From: Tritrichomonas musculus
Lineage: Eukaryota; Parabasalia; Tritrichomonadida; Tritrichomonadidae
Direction of reading: 5' to 3'
NCBI GenBank assembly: GCA_039105265.1
Contig: JAPFFF010000010.1
Span: 1,550,001-1,614,000, forward strand
Length of the DNA: 64,000 nucleotides
Shown here: one piece after another, positions 59,125 through 64,000 of the stretch
How positions within the stretch are numbered: position 1 is the first letter of the stretch
Layout of the letters: the number at the start of each line of letters is the position of its first letter
Made by a program: the position numbers and the translations under genes
The notes under the pieces: generated by a model
Database searches by the model: none
What the model was told of the DNA's origin: nothing
Seen by the model: the letters and a program-made list of their open reading frames with translations, nothing else

Positions 59125-59630
59125 TTACAAAAGTTCGGGTATTTTTGCAATTTGATGAATTAGATCAATCGTTTGTTTAACCTGTTTCTCTAAACTCAAT
59201 GTTGAAAAATGTGGAATGTGGAGAAATATGCATCTTCGAGTTTTTGTACCAATATTTTCGAGTCCACGATAGTAAATATAAAAGTGCTTCAACGTCGATT
59301 GGATTGTTGAATTGGTGTTCAAGTGTCTTATCGTTCGATACTGGTTCTCCTCTGCCATCTGAAGAAAGAATTACTTGATTTGAGGCAGTAGTTTCGATTT
59401 CAATCAATTTTGAGCGAACCCCATCCAAGCCTATATGAATGACAAATGGTAAATTTGATCGATCTTTTTGTACTGGGAGGTTATGATAAAACTGTAACTT
59501 TGAGAGAATAACTTTCCGAATTATTCCCATCTCCTCTGAGTTTTTCACTAACCTTTTCAGCTAAAATTTCTGATGGATTTGTTTTATTTTCACCTCATGG
59601 CTGATATCCAGTTAAAATAATTTTAAAAGG
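59125..59630 (-). pseudogene. Pyroglutamyl-peptidase I (family C15) pseudogene
   Basis: Read on the minus strand, fragments follow the C15 order: KIILTGYQP then GENKTNPSEILAEKV (the TGFxPFG...NPS start) near 59560-59630, PFVIHIGLDG with EIETTASN (the catalytic Glu region) near 59380-59450, and HFYIYYRGLEN followed by FLHIPHFSTLSLEKQ near 59150-59290. There is a stop in the first motif and frame changes near 59520 and 59320. The segment that should hold the catalytic Cys (usually S-x-x-x-G-x-Y-x-C) has no Cys. The enzyme would remove N-terminal pyroglutamate. It is dead and probably of bacterial origin. Confidence 0.75.
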
Positions 59631-59716
59631 GATTTTCTCAAATTATTTGATATAAAATTTTCCAATTGCCAAATATCTATTCAAAATTTTATATATCTTT
59701 TATGCTCATTGTTTGA

Positions 59717-62700
59717 ATGCAACAATCCATTCATAACTTTCAAAATATATTAAAAAAAAATAATATCTATATATCAAATGGATATTTAAAGGAAATTCTA
59801 TATAAATTCGATTTTATTTTTTATCCAGATATTCTTAAGACAGAAAAGAAAGTAAAACAGTACGAAAACAATTCCAAAATAATCATTGTTGATGAATATA
59901 TAGAGAACGACATTAAATATTATATTGTATGTTTTGATTATAAATTAATTATCTTACCTGAGGAAGACAAAACCGAAGATTTACTTTTACCATCAATTTT
60001 CACCAGATTTGAAGAAGATGATATATATTTTATACCAAATTATGACATACAAACTGAAACCGATACAGAGGATAAATTTTTTTTCAATGAAATAAGAAAA
60101 TTTTCAGCCAAATTTATAATTTCAAATAAAAACATGCAGCACTTTTGGAGCATTGTTGTTGATTGCTTAAGTGGATTTTTAATCAAGAAAGGATACCAAA
60201 ATTCGCGAAATAGACATGACAAATATTTAAATGACAAATTTATTGAGCATGAAGAAAAAAGTTCAAATTTTGTAAACAAGAGTTACATTGAATTAAGAAA
60301 TATTGGTCAAGGAAGCGGTGGCATAGTTGTATTGATTTATTATATTCCTAAAGAAGAAGTTTTTGCATTGAAAATTCCATATACCGATAGTTATTTAATT
60401 GAACGAGAAAGGAGTAATTATTTGAGCATTCGACATCCATTCATTGTTCCTTATATCGGTTAAATTAAATTTTCTAACAAACCGAAATATCTTCTGCTTG
60501 AATATGTTGAAGGAGAAACTCTTGACAAATATGATGAAGATAGATTGTCATGTTTAAATGATCAAGAAAAATACATCATCATTTTTGAACTTCTTCTTAC
60601 AATTCAATATCTTCATTCACAAAAGTACATCTATCGTGATTTAAGATTAAGCAACATCATGATCAATCAGAACGACGATGCGATATTAATTGATTTTGAT
60701 CGTGTACGTAAAGTGAATGAAGAAACAGAAAATGAAGAACAAACAAAAAATTTTAATGGTTCAGAAGTTGCACCAGAGGAATATAAAACATACAAATCAG
60801 ACATTTACTCTTTGGGATACATCATCCACTTCATATTATATGGGAAATCACCAATAATAAGTAATAAAGTGAGAATTAATAAAAATTTCATTTTTGAATC
60901 ATGCCTGAAAGATGATCCAACTGAAAGACCAAATATAATTGATATGACAAATATGTTTTATGCTAATTTTTTTTCGAAAACTAAATTCGAAAGTAAAAAA
61001 GCGCAACATTTGGTTTTACTGGCAGCAAATCAAAATATTCCAGAAGCACAATTCTATCTCGGTAAAATTTATTCAGACGGAAAATATGTGACACGAGATA
61101 TCAACAAAGCAATTCATTATTTTTCACTCGCTGCAAATCAAAATATTTCAGATGCAAAATTCAATCTTGGCAGCATTTATTTATTTGGAGAATATGTGAC
61201 ACGAGATATCAACAAAGCAATTCATTATTTTTCACTGGCGGCAAATCAAAATTATCCAGATGCACAATTCAATCTCGGCGTCACTTATTATAAAGGAGAA
61301 TATGTGACACGAGATATCAACAAAGCAATTCATTATTTTTCACTCGCTGCAAATCAAAATGATCCAGATGCACAATTCTATCTCGGTAAAATTTATTCAG
61401 ACGGAAAATATGTTACACGAGATATCAACAAAGCAATTCATTATTTTTCACTCGCTGCAAATCAAAATGATCCAGATGCACAATTCAATCTCGGTAAAAT
61501 TTATTCAGACGGAAAATATGTGACACGAGATATCAACAAAGCAATTCATTATTTTTCACTCGCTGCAAATCAAAATATTTCAGATGCAAAATTCAATCTT
61601 GGCAGCATTTATTTATTTGGAAAATATGTGACACGAGATATCAACAAAGCAATTCATTATTTTTCACTCGCTGCAAATCAAAATGATCCAGATGCACAAT
61701 TCTATCTCGGTAACATTTATTCAGACGGAAAATATGTTACACGAGATATCAACAAAGCAATTCATTATTTTTCACTCGCTGCAAATCAAAATGATCCAAA
61801 AGCACAATTCAATCTTGGCCAAATTTATTCAGACGGAAAATATGTGACACGAGATATCAACAAAGCAATTCATTATTTTTCACTCGCTGCAAATCAAAAT
61901 TATCCAGATGCGCAACTCAATCTTGGCAGCTTTTATTTATTTGGAAAATATGTGACACGAGATATCAACAAAGCAATTCATTATTTTTCACTCGCTGCAA
62001 ATCAAAATGATCCAGATGCACAATTCAATCTCGGTAAAATTTATTCAGACGGAAAATATGTTACACGAGATATCAACAAAGCAATTCATTATTTTTCACT
62101 CGCTGCAAATCAAAATATTTCAGATGCAAAATTCAATCTTGGCAGCATTTATTATGAAGGAAAATATGTGACACGAGATATCAACAAAGCAATTCATTAT
62201 TTTTCACTGGCGGCAAATCAAAATGATCCAGATGCACAATTCAATCTCGGTAAAATTTATTCAGACGGAAAATATGTGACACGAGATATCAACAAAGCAA
62301 TTCATTATTTTTCACTCGCTGCAAATCAAAATTATCCAGATGCACAATTCAATCTCGGTAAAATTTATTCAGACGGAAAATATGTTACACGAGATATCAA
62401 CAAAGCAATTCATTATTTTTCACTCGCTGCAAATCAAAATTATCCAGATGCACAATTCAATCTCGGCGTCACTTATTATGAAGGAAAATATGTGACACGA
62501 GATATCAACAAAGCAATTCATTATTTTTCACTCGCTGCAAATCAAAATGATCCACAAGCACAATTCAATCTCGGCGTCACTTATTATAAAGGAGAATATG
62601 TGACACGAGATATCAACAAAGCAATTCATTATTTTTCACTGGCGGCAAATCAAAATCATCCAAAAGCACAATTCAATCTCGGCGTCACTTATTATAAAGG

Positions 62701-64000
62701 AAAATATGTGACACGAGATATCAACAAAGCAATTCATTATTTTTCACTGGCGGCAAATCAAAATGATCCAGATGCACAATTCAATCTCGGTAAAATTTAT
62801 TATGGAGGACGATATGTCGCACGAGATATCAACAAAGCAATTCATTATTTTTCACTGGCGGCAAATCAAAATTATCCAGATGCGCAACTCAATCTTGGCA
62901 GCATTTATTTAATTGGAGAATATGTGGCACGAGATATCAACAAAGCAATTCATTGTTTTTCACTGGCGGCAAATCAAAATGATCCAGATGCACAATTCTA
63001 TCTCGGTAAAATTTATTCTGATGGAAAATATGTTACACGAGATATCAACAAAGCAATTCATTATTTTTCACTCGCTGCAAATCAAAATTATCCAGATGCG
63101 CAACTCAATCTCGGCGTCACTTATTATGAAGGAAAATATGTGACACGAGATATCAACAAAGCAATTCATTATTTTTCACTGGCGGCAAATCAAAATTATC
63201 CAGATGCACAATTCAATCTCGGTCTCATTTATTATATTGGTATATATATAAAGCAGGATATTAAAAAAGGACGATATTATATTATGTTAGCTTCAATGAA
63301 TAACGATCGGCAAGCGAATTTTGCGCATGGATTTTTACTTCATGAGGGAAAGTGTGTTAAAAAGGACATTGCAAAAGCCATTCATTACTACAAAGAAGCA
63401 TCTTCATTCAACAATCAATATTCAAAAAACAATCTCGGTATTATATACAAGCACGGATATAACGAAATCAAAGGAAATATAGGTAACGCAATTGTATATT
63501 TTGAAGAAGCGATTCGACAGAAAAATGATTATTTGTCAATGTACAACTTAGCTCACATTTACATGTATGATTCAACAAGCGAGCAAGATCTCAACAAGTC
63601 AATTGATTTACTAATAAGATCAATGAATGATTTCGACCCTTCATTAATTTTGTTATGTTTAGCATTACTTAAAAAATATGATTTATCTATTGAAAGAATC
63701 AAGCAGGAACTTAAACAGAGAACAGATATAACTATAAGTTCAAAGGAGAAAATACTCCAAAAAATATCTATATTTAATCAAGTGGAACAATATGGCATAA
63801 GTTTTTCTAAATCGGTATTTGATACTATATATGAATCCAATAGATTCAAGGATTTCTTATATAATATTGAATTGGAACCAATTAAATCATCAGAACTAGA
63901 ACACCCAACTGAAAAAGTTGTTCAACCAAAATATCCAAATGCGAAAGACCTTTCATCAGAATTTTACAAGGGTTTTGGAGAAGATTTATATACGTCATTT
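59717..64000 (+). pseudogene. Kinase plus Sel1-repeat giant protein gene with one in-frame stop (partial)
   Basis: One frame runs from ATG 59717 to the window edge (1428 codons). After a 190-residue leader comes a kinase-like domain: NIGQGSGGIV (glycine loop), FALKI with Lys219, YIYRDLRLSNIMI (catalytic Asp308, HRD changed to YRD and Lys to Arg), LIDFDR (Asp326, DFD for DFG) and VAPEE. Sel1 repeats follow from about residue 430, including a uniform array at 61091-63250, then diverged repeats and a non-repeat end. The frame contains a single TAA at 60461-60463, in the N-lobe after PYIG. It is either a very young pseudogene, a sequence error or a short truncated product. YRD and DFD raise doubt about catalytic activity. 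Confidence 0.8.
61091..63250 (+). repeat. Array of 20 tandem 108-bp Sel1 units
   Basis: The phrase (A/G)CACGAGATATCAACAAAGC starts at 61091, 61199, 61307 and so on to 63143, an exact 108-bp period with no insertion or deletion over 20 copies. Each unit encodes one 36-residue Sel1 repeat (core RDINKAIHYFSLAANQN). Half of each unit is nearly invariant at DNA level; variation sits in the second half, as combinations such as YSDGKY, YLFGKY and YYEGKY. This points to recent tandem amplification or gene conversion. Confidence 0.95.

Noticed and set aside
62913-63143. Plus-strand frame inside the Sel1 array beginning MENMWHEIST
   Set aside because: It is an alternative frame of the 108-bp repeats; the Sel1 frame is continuous and explains the sequence.
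61091-63250. CRISPR-like array suggested by regular repeats
   Set aside because: The 108-bp units encode 36-residue Sel1 repeats in frame and have no spacer structure; the genome is eukaryotic.

Overview
The window looks like nuclear DNA of a trichomonad (Parabasalia), closest in style to Tritrichomonas foetus or a close relative; this is an inference. Supporting signs are very AT-rich intergenic DNA with long A/T tracts, genes without visible introns, initiator-like TCATT(T/A) a few bases before several ATGs, stop codons often running into TAAA (the trichomonad poly(A) signal), and typical trichomonad families: BspA-like leucine-rich repeat (LRR) proteins, ankyrin and Sel1 repeat proteins, TKL-type kinases, R2R3 Myb proteins, DUF2207 proteins and many decayed paralogues. 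No operons are apparent.

Layout. 1-6.5 kb: tail of an unknown gene, a head-to-head pair of seven-helix membrane proteins sharing an ectodomain, a wrecked kinase, and a FRAG1/DRAM-like membrane protein. 7-16 kb: a large ankyrin gene with a decayed 3' end, a Sel1 pseudogene, a bacterial-type DUF3737 beta-helix protein and a BspA pseudogene. 16-25 kb: a BspA-like type I surface protein, an LTA-synthase/sulfatase-like membrane enzyme, an amidohydrolase-2 enzyme and a small Thr-rich protein. 25-32 kb: a graveyard of BspA, ankyrin and unknown gene remnants, a GC-rich hairpin, an inverted fragment of the downstream PA200-like gene, and an apparently whole hAT DNA transposon with a candidate 8-bp target duplication.

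32-44 kb: a 1730-residue HEAT-type protein resembling proteasome activator PA200/Blm10, a 5'-less gene with a duplicated phage-tail-like domain, a PARG pseudogene, an EF-hand protein and a second BspA gene without a start codon. 44-53 kb: two near-identical tRNA-Met(CAT) genes, a RING remnant, a DUF2207 pseudogene, a Myb protein fused to a bacterial YdeI/OmdA domain, and two inverted RCC1-like paralogues (one intact, one broken and GC-rich) around a discoidin-type gene. 54-64 kb: Ap4A phosphorylase, a small unknown protein, an LRR plus ADP-ribosylglycohydrolase fusion, a pyroglutamyl-peptidase pseudogene, and a kinase-Sel1 gene carrying 20 near-identical 108-bp repeats that runs off the window.

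The genes do not form one pathway. Themes are surface and repeat proteins, bacterial-type enzymes probably gained by lateral transfer (DUF3737, amidohydrolase, YdeI, ARH, PARG, LTA-synthase-like), and rapid duplication and decay. The most novel-looking items are the Myb-YdeI fusion, the LRR-ARH fusion, the homogeneous Sel1 array and two structured hairpins sharing the core TGAGCGAAGC.
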